A DNA stretch of 64,000 nt. Source: Rhodeus uyekii. Taxonomy: Eukaryota; Chordata; Actinopteri; Cypriniformes; Acheilognathidae. Below the pieces are notes generated by a model. It worked only from the letters and a program-made list of their open reading frames with translations, made no database searches and was not told where the DNA came from. Positions 41,200 through 52,942 of the stretch are shown one piece after another. Numbering within the stretch: the stretch's first letter is position 1; each line of letters starts with the position of its first letter. A program made the translations under genes and the position numbers. The stretch is taken from contig JAWRVZ010000014.1 in NCBI GenBank assembly GCA_037043235.1, positions 3,472,001 to 3,536,000 of the forward strand, written 5' to 3'.

Positions 41200-43020
41200 C
41201 AGCCATTGTAGATCACATACTCGTGTTTAGAAAAACAAAAGAGGAACAAATTTGAGCGCTGTGCTCATAAGAACCCATGAGAAAGGTATACATCTCAATC
41301 CAGATAAAACTGTAATACATATCCCTGAGGTCAGTTAATTTGGGCACAAGCTAACATGCAAAGGCATCAAACCTGATCCAGAAAAGTTTAGTGCCATAAG
41401 AGACATAAGCCCTCCAATGAATAAGTCAGAACTGGAAACCATCTTGGGTGTGTTCAATTACTTGTTTATATTTGTGACAAATCACTCTGAAATAAATGTG
41501 CCTTTTAGGCAGCTCCTGAAAGAGTAATGAGTTCATGTGGGATGACTCAGATAAAAGCTTTTGAGAAGATGGAGCTGATCACATGAGAGCCTGACCCTAT
41601 GCCGTATTACGATGACCCCGGAAAAGAGCTCTACCTGCAGGTTGATTCGTCAAAAAGCGATCTAGGTGCTGTACTGTTTCAGGACCACAAACCAACTGCA
41701 TACACTTCAAAATCCCACAAAAAAACAGAAGAAACCTATGAACACATTAAAAAGGAAGCCTTTACATCGGTCAAATGATAATCTTTATGTACAATATATT
41801 TAGATTACATATTATTAACTTTTTATACAGAGGGAAAAAAACTGATTTTGACAAATAAGGAGTCTGAATAAACTGGACCAGATGAGACACTTTGGTCCAC
41901 CTCGCTGGATGTTATTAAGTTCATGTAACGGAAGGTTTCTTCTGCGGTTCCTCTGAGGGAGATATTTAACTGCTGTGGTGTTTGGATACAAATAATTCCA
42001 TGCATATGTATATGGCAGAAAGAGTATTGCCTAGTCTGATCACAAAACTGTAGAATCCTTTCTGAGAAAGCCTCTTGCATCTTAAACTCCATGCCTCCCT
42101 GAGAAGTGTCATGAAAGCTGGATGGCCTGATGTGAGGAAGAAGTGCCCCTCAAGCCTTTCTGAGTACTGAAATCATAGAGATGAGATTTTTGAAAATGAA
42201 GGAATACCATTTAAAAGTGAGCAAATAGTAATTTCTCATGTGCTTATGGCAGAAACATTAGAGAGCATACACTCGTGACACATGGGAATTGAGAGGAGTA
42301 AGCAAAGATGTTTTATTTTTGGCCAGGCACGAACAAACAGATCGAAGAAAATGGTGGAAAGATGCACCACATCCTTAGAGCTCCGAAAACTAAATCCAAA
42401 AGAACCCATGATTTATATCCAGATCCCACAACATCTGTGGCAGATCATTGCATCAGATTTGTTCATGTGGAAGGGAGATGATTATTTATTAGCTGTAGAC
42501 TACTACACCAGGAGCAGGAGAGACTCCATTCAACTACATCATAAACAGTAATTAATAAACTGAAAGACTGATTTCAGATAATGGCCCAAAGTACAGTTCG
42601 CTTGACTTCAAAGATTTTGCAATTCAACGGGAGTTTGCGCAGGTAACATATTGTCTGCAATATCAGAAAAGCAATGGTCTTTCCAAAAAAGACAGAGCAG
42701 ATAGCAAAGGCCATACTAAGCAAAGGACATGTTGAGAAGGACCCTTACCTCAGCTTACTCAAACACAGGAACAGCCTTGATAGAGTATTTAAGTCTCCAT
42801 CACAGCTGCTAATGAGCAGACGTTTTATTTCCATCTACAGCCTTCTACAAAACTGCCACAGCCTCAAGTTGAGGATCAAAAACTGGTGACTGCAAAAAGG
42901 AAAGTAAAACAAGCCATGCAGAAACAATACTGTGATCGTACTGCACAGCTATTGTCAGCATTTACACAAAGGGACAATGTTCGCGTAAAAAAGGTAATGG
43001 TATTCCATGGAAAGCCATGT
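41200..43020 (+). pseudogene. Gypsy-type pol (RT-RNase H-integrase), decayed
   Basis: Plus-strand blocks: IVDHILVFRKTKEEQ (RT YxDD region, catalytic residues lost) near 41205, RTHEKGIHLNPDKTVIHIPE and FGHKLTCKGIKPDPEKF (41270-41390), ELETILGVFNYLF (41430), RNase H YLQVDSSKSDLGAVLFQ and YTSKSHKKTEETYEHIKKEA (41630-41760). A disrupted stretch follows (41780-42110). Integrase: ETLESIHS, HMGIERSKQRCFIF, NPKEPMIYIQIPQHLWQII, LLAVDYYTRS (42250-42520), then SDNGPKYSSLDFKDFA, DPYLSLLKHRNS and SPSQLLMSRR (42570-42820), and KQAMQKQYCDRTAQLL (42910-42965). Many frameshifts; no LTRs found. It directly follows the piggyBac remnant. Confidence 0.85.
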
Positions 43021-43665
43021 ATATTCGTACTTTCTTTTAATCCATTATGATTACTTATCAACATACATATTTCCTTTTATGGCTGATTTGTGTGCATATT
43101 TGATCATAACATGATTAAACGCGCGCATAAATCCCACCCCATTTGAGCTAGATTTTGCTAAAAATGCATGTTCTTCATCTCATTGGTTAACACACTTTAA
43201 CTAGTTACTTCAAGGTATTTAATAATTGATATGCCACTGTGATTTGAAGTCATTTTCAGGAAACCATTTCAAAGTCATTATTCATCTTTTTTATGAGTGC
43301 AATGTTAATTATTTTGCCCCTCCCTGATGTGGCCTGACATGTTTAAAGTAAGTGTACGTTTGCCATTTTGGTAACTTTACTGGGTTAGTAGTGATGTTAC
43401 GTATGACACTGAAGCTTCGATGCGCGTATCGCTCATGTGACACAATTTGAAATGAAGCGCTGTATCTGGGTGTGTATTGGTTTTCCCGAGTCACGTGATC
43501 GATGACAAATGAAGCCTCACTTTCTGTCAAATCACGTGCGCGTTTCACTTTGCGTGTCAGAAGCTTCGAACCCTCAGATCTTCCTTAACGAGTCCTTGTT
43601 GACTTAAGTCTGTTTGATGGTTTTGTGAGGAGAGTCAAAATATGTAATATATAGAATCAATACAT

Positions 43666-43666
43666 T

Positions 43667-43754
<88 letters not shown>
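43666..43754. repeat. (CA)n-(TA)n microsatellite
   Basis: About 10 CA units followed by about 35 TA units. Confidence 0.96.
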
Positions 43755-43757
<3 letters not shown>

Positions 43758-43874
43758 TGTGATACATGTGTGATACATATGTGATATCAAGTAAAATGTG
43801 GTTTTAATTATAAGTTTAACAGACAGCGGCATGTGCGGAGAAGGAGGGGGGGGGGGGGGGTATGGAGACACTTG

Positions 43875-44290
43875 ATTCTGTATCGTACCTTGCACGAACA
43901 CTACATAACTTAAATTAACATAACTTAGCTTACGTATTTCTTTATAAACTTTTCTATTGTATATTGTTGTTTGGATTTTTTCGAATTGTATTGTTTTGAT
44001 CACTTTTCTTTCCTTTTTTCGCCTGACTACCCCCACTTTCACTTTCACTTGACGCAGACATTTTAACGAAATACCTGTCATGGGAAATCTGCTTCTCCTT
44101 TATCCACAACAACAGAAGCCTCTTCATCTCATAATTTATATTCGAACATAACTTCGATATAATCGTCATGCACTTGGAAGGATTTACATTCTTGATAACA
44201 TCCTGCTTTAGGATGATATCGTGGATGTACTGCGATCATTGGTGGGAGATAGATCTCTCACGCGGACACACGCTCATAATGATCCTATCA
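43875..44290 (-). pseudogene. Tigger transposase N-terminal fragment inside hAT
   Basis: The minus strand reads HDIILKQDVIKNVNPSKC, then KLCSNINYEMKRLLLLWIKE and SASSESESGGSQAKKGKKSD. This is the same HTH-proximal segment as 20900-21120, with fewer stops. The following non-coding bases (GCTAAGTTATGTTAATTTAA, minus strand) also match 21330-21360, so the two loci share a longer Tigger-derived block. Confidence 0.7.
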
Positions 44291-44305
44291 CAGAATGTCC
44301 TTAGT

Positions 44306-44331
44306 TTGTGTGTGTGTGTGTGTGTGTGTGT

Positions 44332-44415
<84 letters not shown>
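44306..44415. repeat. (GT)n-(GA)n microsatellite
   Basis: About 13 GT units, a short TTA break, then about 41 GA units. Confidence 0.96.
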
Positions 44416-44420
<5 letters not shown>

Positions 44421-44879
44421 TACTTTAGATCTTATTGAATCATATAAATTCATATTATATTTTATTGTCACACTTTATGGGTAAATTATTATTGTTTTTC
44501 TGGATACATTAAACACAAACATATACAGCTTTTATTTGTACACATAGCATTGAAACGATGGAGTGTGTTGTGATTGCTTCATCTGACAGAGCTTCTTTCA
44601 CAGGCTTCTGCCTGCTTTATTTTAAATAAGCACCAGATGGCGCTGTTCATGACACTCGCGAAGCCTCGAATCTTTTCCCGAAACAGTCAGGGTGAAGCCT
44701 CAGTGCTTCATGAAGCCTCATTTCCACATCCCTATGGGTTAGTGATAAGTACAGGAGAATGAGAAAGTGAACATAAATTAAATTCTTAACTTTGAGAGCA
44801 GTATGAAGACAATCTGGGAAATGGAGAGTATGGAATAATCTCAGACTCTTTAGGAACAGGACTCAACTGCAAATCTGTT

Positions 44880-45043
44880 AGTGTCAGATACAAGACCAGA
44901 CATCATGTGTTTGAGGAATGCTTGTTTATATAGGGAGTGCACTGAGTGGTTGCAGGTGCAGGTGATCAGGGTTCAGGGGATCATGAACGAGTGGATGGAG
45001 TGTAGGAGTCTGGTGCTCAGGGTGTGGTTGACTTGGTGACAGG
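44880..45043 (-). mobile_element. LTR-like fragment related to the solo LTR at 320-710
   Basis: Read minus from 45043 (TGTCACCAAGTCAACC), it shares CACCAGACTC..ACACTCC, the GATCxCCTGAA words and ATCACCTGCACCTG with the LTR at 320-710, and adds CCCTATATAAAC as a TATA-like box. The other end was not defined. 45050-45860 holds nothing recognised. Confidence 0.4.
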
Positions 45044-45868
45044 ACCATCTTTTTTTGTTTCAATGAACATTTACCATGTCCTAAAAGCCTGCTGTAAAGT
45101 GATTTATTCACATACTTGTTGATATTAACTGATATTAATACGTGCTTTAAATAATTTTCATTGTTTGTTAATTTAGTTTTGTTAATGGTGATAAATGGAA
45201 CCTTATTCTAACCGGTTACTGTGAAATTTTACGATTTGTTTATATGAATCTTCCATATATAGGCATATTACACAGATCACATGTATTGAAAACCATTAAA
45301 TACATTCTTACACACACAAATCCAAACACACATGCTGAATGGCCTGAATGAAATGAGATTATATTACATCATGTATGAAGTGGCCTGGGATCATGATGCC
45401 ACATCGAATAAGAAATAATTATTCATTATATACAGCCTTATCATTGGTCAAAGAGAGAGCCTCTCCTGTATGTCACAAGGTGATCCTGAGCATTCTATTG
45501 ACCTATACGGGCAAACAACTGATGTGAATAAATTGGATCTGTAACAACTATAGACATTTAGTTTCAGACCTGGTTACAATGTTGAATTTGTGCACGCAAA
45601 TGTGGTGCTGGTCGATGGCGGATTCATTTTGTCATTTAGCTCAGGTCTATTCCTATTATATCATTGAAATGAGAGTGCCTTTTCATTCTGTCACCTCAGT
45701 TTAAAGTGCTCTAAATATGGACAAAAGGCGGAATTTCAAAACTGACTGCTCAAGAGAAGAATGCAAATAAAGACAGATTGCAGGGGAAAATGTGATGTGA
45801 AGCTTGATGTTTATTACAAATCTGAAGGAGACTTAAATAAAGATTTGAAGTGTTGTTTTGGTTTAAAG

Positions 45869-46390
45869 CAGGGGTGCTCAATACGTCGATCGCGATCTAC
45901 CAGTCAATCTCCATGGTACTATTGGTAGATCGCATGACAAGGTGAGGTGACATTGTCATGAACTGACGCTATACAAATAAAGTTGAGTTGTTTTGAATAA
46001 AAACCAGACGTCAGTGTATCAGCCATCCCGTCACTTGATTGATACACAGGACAACCAGTTAGATGACATCTGATTTTTTTCCGTACAATTAGGTCACTTG
46101 TGCATGCTCAAACAACGCCCCTGAGCGCTGCAAAGCTAACAAGCTAGTCGTTAGTCACATCCTAATTTTTTGCTCGTTTTTTTCCCTCTTAAACGTAAGA
46201 TAGGCTATAAAAATGAGTGGGGGAGCTGGACCAAGTAAGAAGAAAAAAACGTATCACTTTCATACGGAATGGGAGGAGGACTTTTTTTTCACGAAGACAT
46301 TTTCAAAGTGCGTTTGTCTCGTCTGCAAGTCTACCATCGCAATACCAAAGAAGGGAAATGTGGAGCGGCATTCTCTCTCTCTCTCTCATA
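45869..46390 (+). mobile_element. hAT (ZBED5-like) fragment: left end and transposase start
   Basis: Begins CAGGGGTGCTCAATACGTCG with ATCGCGATCTACCAGTCAAT, a known fish/vertebrate hAT terminus. About 340 bases on comes the transposase start. The right end was not found by 46860, so the limits beyond the coding start are uncertain. Confidence 0.6.
46213..46380 (+). pseudogene. hAT transposase N-terminus with BED finger, truncated
   Basis: MSGGAGPSKKKKTYHFHTEW then EEDFFFTKTFSKCVCLVCKS and TIAIPKKGNVERH. CxxC followed by the final His, and the wording GNVERH, match the BED zinc finger of ZBED5/SCAND3-like hAT transposases. Right after the His the sequence becomes a (TC)n run and stops, so everything downstream is deleted. 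Confidence 0.75.
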
Positions 46391-46865
46391 CATGAAAATT
46401 TATATCAAGCTCTAAAAAGTTGCTTTAATCCATTTGACTGCAACTTCTCAAAACTTTTTCTGTTTCCTACTTTTAAGTCTACTTTAATCCAGTTACATTT
46501 CACAATGTATCCTTGTTTTAGCTTTCTCTCGTCACTGAGATGTTTTCGTTGTTGTTGTTTTTACCTGCAACAACTGAATGTTTTAAAGATATCTAAACTG
46601 GAAAGTTCTGTTTGTAGTTTGGAGTTGTTTGAAGACACTGACATATGTTTAGTTATTTGACACTGCTATGGGCTGTATACTTGCATGGTGTTTTTAAAGA
46701 TACTATAAATGTTTGTGCAATCTTTAAATTATGACTGAAAATGTAATTAGACTTGGCTGTCCTGAGTCAAAACACAAAGCCAATGGCATTTTAGACTATA
46801 CAGGAAAAGTCGATTAAGTGTGACCTGGACAAATCAGTAAGTGGTGAAATGTTTTGCTAATCAAG

Positions 46866-47095
46866 TTTCAAGTTTCAAAGTGTTTATTGTCATGTGTACA
46901 GACAGAAAGCATGTTTCCCTGTACAATGAAATGCTTACTTTGCCGTCCACAGTAAATGTCGCAGAGGTAACACACAAGTAAGTAAAATAAAAATAAGATA
47001 AATATATAGATTATAAAAGATAGATGTATATATACAAAATGTAAAAGGGCAAGAGTAAAGTAGTAAGTGAGGTAGTGCAGTCCTGATAGTGTAAA
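46866..47095 (-). mobile_element. LINE 3' tail (same family as 14802-16198)
   Basis: The reverse complement of this block matches 15970-16198: TGACAATAAACACTTTGAA, GTACAGGGAAACATGC and GGACGGCAAAGTAAGCATTT. Only the 3' UTR is present, a strongly 5'-truncated insertion. Confidence 0.85.
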
Positions 47096-47109
47096 TAAAA
47101 ATAGAATGA

Positions 47110-49233
47110 TCAAGCCAAAAGAATGTGTAATACCCACTCACCAGAAATTGTAAAATTGTACTAATTTCCCTTTTAATTCCCTGCCAATACAGTAGTACTT
47201 TGGGACATTCCCAGAATATATGTACATAATCTCCCACCATTCCACATTCTCTCCAACACTGTGATAGTGGTGATGTACTGTCATATTTGGAAACCACCAA
47301 TGGGGCTCTGAAGAATCTAATTTTCATTTTCCAATCAAATTCCTTCCATGTTTGACTACATAGACTATTTGACTATGTATTTATCCATCTCATCCTCTAT
47401 TACAGTGTTTAACTCTAATTCCCAATTCCTTTTTATATGAAACGTGTCATCAGATTGGTCATCATTATTAACTTCCTATAAATATTTGCAAAACGATTTT
47501 TAGTAGGTAGGCCACGCTCAATAATATTAATAAAATATTTTTCAACATTTGTTGGAATTCTTTTGATTAAGTCCCAATGTTTATAGTTTGTGATATAATG
47601 TTGTAGTTGTAGATATCTAAAGAAATCATTAGATTTCAACGAAAACCTATCACATAATTGAGAAAAGGACCTTATGGACTACCCCTCAAAAATTTGATTA
47701 ACTATCTTTAAACCATTCTCTTCTCATCTACTAAAGAGGCCATCCCATATAGAAGGAAGAAAATGCGGGTTACCTTTAATAGGTATTGCACGTGATAAGG
47801 CTATTGTTCCTCTAAACTTATTTTGTATGGTGGGCCAAATTTTAACAGTATGCTGTATCCAGATATTTGTAATTTTCAATTTTTTTGTCTGTGCTTGCAA
47901 GTCCATGAATGGCAGAACTGTCAAAGAAACTCCAGGAAGTGAATTCTGTTCAATATTAACCCATTCTGCCTCTTTATCAATACCAAGCCCACCCCCGGTA
48001 ATATATTAATTTTCACCGTTTCTATCCTACCGAACATAGAGAGAGGTAGTATATCGCATCTTGCCAAGTCCTTTTTTATCATCTCAAAAAGCTGTGTTTA
48101 GTTTAGCTAAGTATAGACGTGATACCATGGGTGTAAGGATGAGACCCAAGTATCTGAAGCCCTGACTAGACCATCAAAAAGATACCTCCTTATCTAACTG
48201 AGTGGGCCAATGTCCTGATATCATCATTGCCTCCAATTTATCAGAATTTACCTTGTATCCGGAAACTAAGCCATAATCAGATGGTTCTCTAAAAGGGCTG
48301 AGATTGATGAAAGGGGGCTTTCAATGAACAGTAGTACAACATCTGTGTATAGCGATATCTTGTGTTCTTTTCCTCCTTTTTCTCTTATCTGTGGTTCAAT
48401 GCTAAGAGCAAACAATATTGGAGACATCACATCTCCTTGACGAGTTCCCATACCCAAATTAAAAAACTCTGAGCAATGACCATTAACTCGAACTCTTGAC
48501 TTTGGATTCTTATAGAAAGTCTTTACCCACAAAAATATTATGAAATCCCATAAACTTAAGAGTCTGCTCCAGAAACACCCAGTCAACCCTGTCAAAGGCT
48601 TTCTCAGCATCTAGGCTGAGGAACATTAAGAGGGTTTAACTGTATTTTCCATTTTGTTGTAGATTTAAAGCTTTTCTTATATCATTTATGCCATAACGTC
48701 TACTAATAAATCCAGTCTGATCTGGTTTAACCAATTTTTATTTTTTTTACTTTTGAATTCTATTTGCTAGTATTGAAGTTAAGATTTTCATATCCTGACA
48801 AAGCTTATTGGTCTATAAGACATACATTGTGTTGGGTCTTTTCCATTTTTATGAATTACAGTAATAAGACCACGAGTGTGGGGGTCTTCATTTTGTAATA
48901 CATGGTTGAACACCTTACATCAGTTAGGAGCCAATTCATTCACAAACATCTTATAGAATTCTCCGGGGAATGCATCTACGCCAGGTGATTTGTTTTTTTT
49001 GTTTTTTATTTTGCAATAACCTCTTATTTCCCCTTCTGTGATAGGGGATATCCCTGCTGAAATTAATGGAAAATTTAAACCTCTAGTTCTGATTCTAACT
49101 CTAATTGGGTAAATTTCATTGCAGTAATTGGTATATTACAAATATATTCAACTAAGGATTTAATTTATAAAATATATAGATTTTCTTGAACTGTAAATTA
49201 ACTAATTTGAGTCTTGATTACAAATAGCATGAA
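47110..49233 (-). pseudogene. L1-type ORF2, decayed
   Basis: The minus strand carries L1 ORF2 pieces from RT to C-terminus: NELAPNxCKVFNHVLQ-like sequence near 48920; the region around RVDWVFLEQTLKFMGF (48550-48600); FYKNPKSRVRVNGHCSEFFN then GMGTRQGDVMSPILFALSIE (48400-48510); LYTDVVLLFIESPLSSISAL (48290-48360), where the catalytic ADD is TDV; and the C-terminal MVGDYVHIFWECPKVLLYWQ (47190-47260). Many frameshifts and stops. The upstream part is lost where the DIRS element begins at 49234, so the DIRS may have inserted into it. This is a different clade from the two Tx1-type copies at 56-62 kb. Confidence 0.8.
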
Positions 49234-49494
49234 AACATCTCAGGTTACGTATGTAACCATAGTTCCCTGAGAGTGAACGAGATGCTGCGTTGAGCGCTTT
49301 GGGGAAATACTCAAGCGCTGTCTAGCGAAGCACATTATATAAACTTCCGTCGCGTGTGTGAGTGGCGGTCGTGGCTCGGTGACGTCACAAACCAGGTCAT
49401 AAAAGAGCGCCGGTAACCCGGAAGTGGCAGCTTAGTGGTGTCTGAGAAAGGCCGGAAAGTGCAAGGAGCTGAGGCCAAAGACGCAGCGTCTCGT

Positions 49495-49580
49495 TCCTTC
49501 TCAGGGAACTATGGTTACATCCGTAACCTGAGACGTTCCCTTTCAAGGGAACTCGCGCTGCATCGAGCGCTTTGGGGAAC
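49495..49580. repeat. Internal complementary region of the second DIRS
   Basis: CTCAGGGAACTATGGTTACA ... GTAACCTGAGACG is the reverse complement of the left outer end at 49234-49275. It is followed by TTCCCTTTCAAGGGAACTCG, which should be the complement of the absent right end. The same right-end word heads the fragments at 16560 and 39345. Confidence 0.75.
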
Positions 49581-49589
49581 AATATACCA

Positions 49590-49729
49590 ACGCCACCTCA
49601 GTGACGAAGGCCGACGAGTGTCTCGTAGCTCACTACAAGAGGACCCATGTTCCCGGAGCGGAGTTGAGGTCAAGCTGGTGAAACCTCAGAAAGGTATGCG
49701 GGGAAGACCACCCCACCGCATCACAAACA
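49590..49729 (-). pseudogene. DIRS recombinase C-terminus, separated by an L2 insertion
   Basis: The minus strand from 49729 reads DAVGWSSPHTFLRFHQLDLN then SAPGTWVLL and TAG. It continues the frame that ends at GVSLSDV at 52943; the two halves abut exactly if the L2 is removed. The position of the usual catalytic Tyr (RFY) is His here. Confidence 0.8.
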
Positions 49730-49739
49730 AAGGTCTAAT

Positions 49740-50497
49740 TTGAAATATAATTATTTTGAAGTGATGGTCCTTAATGTAAAATTATCTAGGGCAAGTAATA
49801 ATTCCTGTTTAACTTTTGTGTTGGCTATTCTATACAGGCCACCAGGGCACCATACAGACTTTATCAAAGAATTTGCTGATTTTCTCTCAGAATTAGTAAT
49901 GTCTGCAGATAAAGTCATAATTGTCGGTGATTTTAATATCCATGTAGATAATGAAAAAGACGCAATGGCATTGGCATTTAGAGACATCTTACACAACATG
50001 TATCAGGACCCACTCATTCTCGTAATCATACTTTAGATCTAATATTGTCGCATGGGATCAATGTTGATACTGTTCAAATTCTGCAGCAGAGCGATGACAT
50101 CTCAGATCATTACTTAGTTGCATGTAGATTACCATTAGCCAAAGTCGAAAAACTTACTCCCTGTTATAAATATAGTAGAACTATCACTCCTAACACAAAA
50201 GATAGCTTTATAAATAATCTTCCTGATCAGTTTCATCTACTTAGCATCCCAGATAGCCTAGAAGAACTTGATGTTGCAACAGAAACTATTAACTCTCTCT
50301 TTTCCAGCACTTTAGACACTGTTGCTCCGTTGCGCTTAAAGAAGATTAAAGAAAATAGTCCAACACCGTGGTACAACAAGCACACCCGGGCCCTCAAGAG
50401 AGCAGCCAGAAAAATGGAGCGGAGCTGGAAAAAACTAAGCTTGAGGTTTTTCGCATTTCATGGAAAGACAGCTCTATTGCATTCAGAAAGGCTTTAA
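49740..50497 (+). pseudogene. L2-type LINE endonuclease and linker, one frameshift
   Basis: The first frame (49740-50036) has VLAILYRPPGHHTDFIKEFA and KVIIVGDFNIHVDNEKD, the core of an apurinic-type endonuclease. A one-base shift near 50020 moves to the frame of 50045-50497, which has ILQQSDDISDHYLVACRLPL (the SDH catalytic motif) and the linker TPWYNKHTRALKRAARKMER. The N-terminal ~130 residues of the endonuclease are missing. Confidence 0.82.
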
Positions 50498-51636
50498 AAT
50501 CAGCTAGATCTGCTTACTTTTCTACCCTCTTAGAAGAAAACAAATACAACCCTAGGTATTTATTTGATACAGTGACTAAACTAACAAGAAATAAAGCCTC
50601 AACCCCAGATGCTTTAAAACAGCACAGCAGTAATGACTTCATGGACTTCTTTACTTGCAAAATTCATAATATTAGAGAGAAAATTATAACCATGCAACCG
50701 TCTACTACAATATCACAAAATACAGTAAATTTTAGTGTCCCTGAAGAAAATCTCTACTCCTTCATTGCTATTGGGGAGGAAGAATTATCTAAACTCGTTA
50801 AATCATCAAAATCAACGACATGTATGCTAGACCCAATACCAACTAAGCTACTGAAAGAGATGCTTCCAGAAATCATAGATCCTCTTCTTAATATTGTTAA
50901 TTCATCTTTGTCATTAGGATACATACCAAAAACCTTTAAACTAGCCGTAATTAAACCGCTTATTAAAAAAACACAACTTGATCCTACAGAATTAGTTAAT
51001 TACAGGCCGATATCAAATCTACCTTTTTTGTCAAAAATTCTAGAAAAGGCAATATCTTCACAACTATGTTCCTTTCTAGAAAGAAACAGCATCTACGAGG
51101 ATTTCCAGTCAGGATTTAGACCATATCATAGTACTGAGACTGCTCTCATTAGAGTTACAAATGATTTGCTTTTATCATCCGATCGTGGTTGTATCTCTCT
51201 GTTAGTGTTACTGGACCTTAGTGTTGCATTTGATACAATCGACCACAAAATCCTTCTAAATAGACTTGAAAACTATGTTGGCATTAGAGGAGTTGCATTA
51301 GCCTGGTTCAAATCGTACTTATCTGACCGTTATCAGTTTGTAGCAGTAAATGAGGAGATGTCATATCGGTCACAGGTTCAGTATGGAGTTGCTCAAGGTT
51401 CAGTACTAGGACCATTGCTTTTCACCCTGTACATGCTTCCTTTGGGTGCAATTATTAGGAAGCATGGCATTAGCTTTCACTTTTATGCTGATGATACTCA
51501 GCTCTATATTTCTTCTCATCCTGATGAAACGTACCAATTCACTAAATTAACAGAATGCATAACTGATATAAAAAATTGGATGACTAATAACTTTCTACTG
51601 CTTAATTCTGAAAAAAACAGAGATTCTAATTATTAA
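50368..51636 (+). pseudogene. L2-type LINE reverse transcriptase
   Basis: A long frame, frameshifted from the endonuclease near 50440. RT motifs in order: LDPIPTKLLKEMLPEIIDPL, NYRPISNLPFLSKILEKAIS, FQSGFRPYHSTETALIRVTN, LLDLSVAFDTIDHKILLNRL (first catalytic Asp), QYGVAQGSVLGPLLFTLYML and FHFYADDTQLYISSHPDE (catalytic ADD intact), then NWMTNNFLLLNSEK. It stops at 51636 through a frameshift in an A-run (GAAAAAAACAGAG); the product continues in the next frame. All catalytic residues are present, so decay is slight. Confidence 0.92.
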
Positions 51637-51649
51637 ACCAAAAAGTTCT

Positions 51650-52327
51650 GCACGTAATAATCTAGACTACTGCCTAACGCTTGATGGCTGTTCTGTCAAG
51701 TCTTCGTCGTCAGTTAGAAACCTGGGTGTGCTCTTTGATACCAATCTTTCATTTGAAAGCCATGTTTCTAGCATCTGTAAAACGGCATTCTTCCATCTTA
51801 AAAATATATCTAAATTGCGACATATGCTCTCAAAGACAAATGCGGAAAAGTTAATTTATGCGTTCATGAGTTCAAGGCTAGATTATTGTAATGCTCTACT
51901 AGGTGGTTGCCCTGCACGCTTAATAAATAAATTCCAGCTGGTCCAAAATGCAGCAGCTCGAGTTCTTACTAGAACCAGGAAGTATGAGCATATTACCCCA
52001 GTTCTGTCAAACCTGCACTGGCTTCCTATTAATCACCGAATACATTTTAAAATCTTGCTAATTACTTACAAAGCATTAAATGGTTTAGCTCCACAGTACT
52101 TGAGCGATCTCTTAACACATTATAGTCCTTCACGTCTATTGCGTTCCCAAAATACTGAACAGCTTATAATACCTAGAATATCAAAGTCAACTGCTGGCGG
52201 TCGATCTTTTTCCTATTTAGCTCCTAAACTCTGGAACAGTCTTCCTAATACAGTTCGGGAAGCAGACACACTCTGTCAGTTTAAATCTAGACTAAAAACA
52301 CATCTCTTCAACCTGGCATACACATAA
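51650..52327 (+). pseudogene. L2-type LINE ORF2 C-terminal domain
   Basis: Continues the RT after one frameshift: SVRNLGVLFDTNLSFESHVS, AFMSSRLDYCNALLGGCPAR, NLHWLPINHRIHFKILLITY, YLSDLLTHYSPSRLLRSQNT, KLWNSLPNTVREADTLCQFK and SRLKTHLFNLAYT, ending at TAA. It is the region shared with 31090-31669. Confidence 0.9.
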
Positions 52328-52337
52328 CACATTATAA

Positions 52338-52427
52338 AATCATGTAAAATGATCAAATCATGTAAAATGATCAAATCATGTAAAATGATCAAATCATGTA
52401 AAATGATCAAATCATGTAAAATGATTG
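52338..52427. repeat. 18-bp tandem repeat, 5 units
   Basis: Five units of AAATCATGTAAAATGATC in the L2 3' UTR. The other L2 copy has a single unit here (around 31000), so the array expanded after the copies diverged. Confidence 0.93.
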
Positions 52428-52942
52428 TTAGGCTGCATAATTTAGGTCAGCCGGAACCGGGAACATTCCCATAACATCTGATGTACTCGATACATCAGAA
52501 AAAGAATGTTATCTACGCTGATATTGTTCTCTTTTTATTCCGAGGTTACCATGGTCAGCCGGATCCGGGCCGTATCCAGATCAGATGAAGGACCTGCACC
52601 TGGACACAAGCACAGCACTGCCCTGAAGTGTCTGCGGAGACCGTGACTCTACTAAACCCTCCCCTGTGAAGATCATGAACCCATCTCCAATCGGACCAAA
52701 TTGCACTTAATATTAGACTTTTATTATCAATATAATAATCAAACTATGAATCAATCAAATCGATCAATGATCATAACTTAATACTTAATATTCATCAATT
52801 GTATTAATTCGCCTGCTCTTTTAAGGCTGCCGTTCAGCCAAACAAACTTTGTTTATAATGTTTTCATGTGACCACTGTAAAGCTGCTTTGAAACAATCTG
52901 TATTGTAAAAAGCGCTATATAAGTAAAGGTGACTTGACTTGA

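Larger units (their letters stand above)
43389..44734. mobile_element. hAT element with 8-bp TSD carrying a Tigger fragment
   Basis: Terminal words TAGTGATG (left) and CATCCCTA (right) with subterminal ACTGAAGCTTC / GAAGCCTCAGT in inverted orientation. The exact 8-bp duplication TGGGTTAG lies at 43381-43388 and 44735-44742, as made by hAT transposases. The 1346-bp body contains (CA)n/(TA)n at 43666-43754, a G15 run at 43847-43861, a minus-strand Tigger transposase fragment, and (GT)n/(GA)n at 44306-44415. No hAT transposase is encoded, so it is non-autonomous. Confidence 0.78.
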
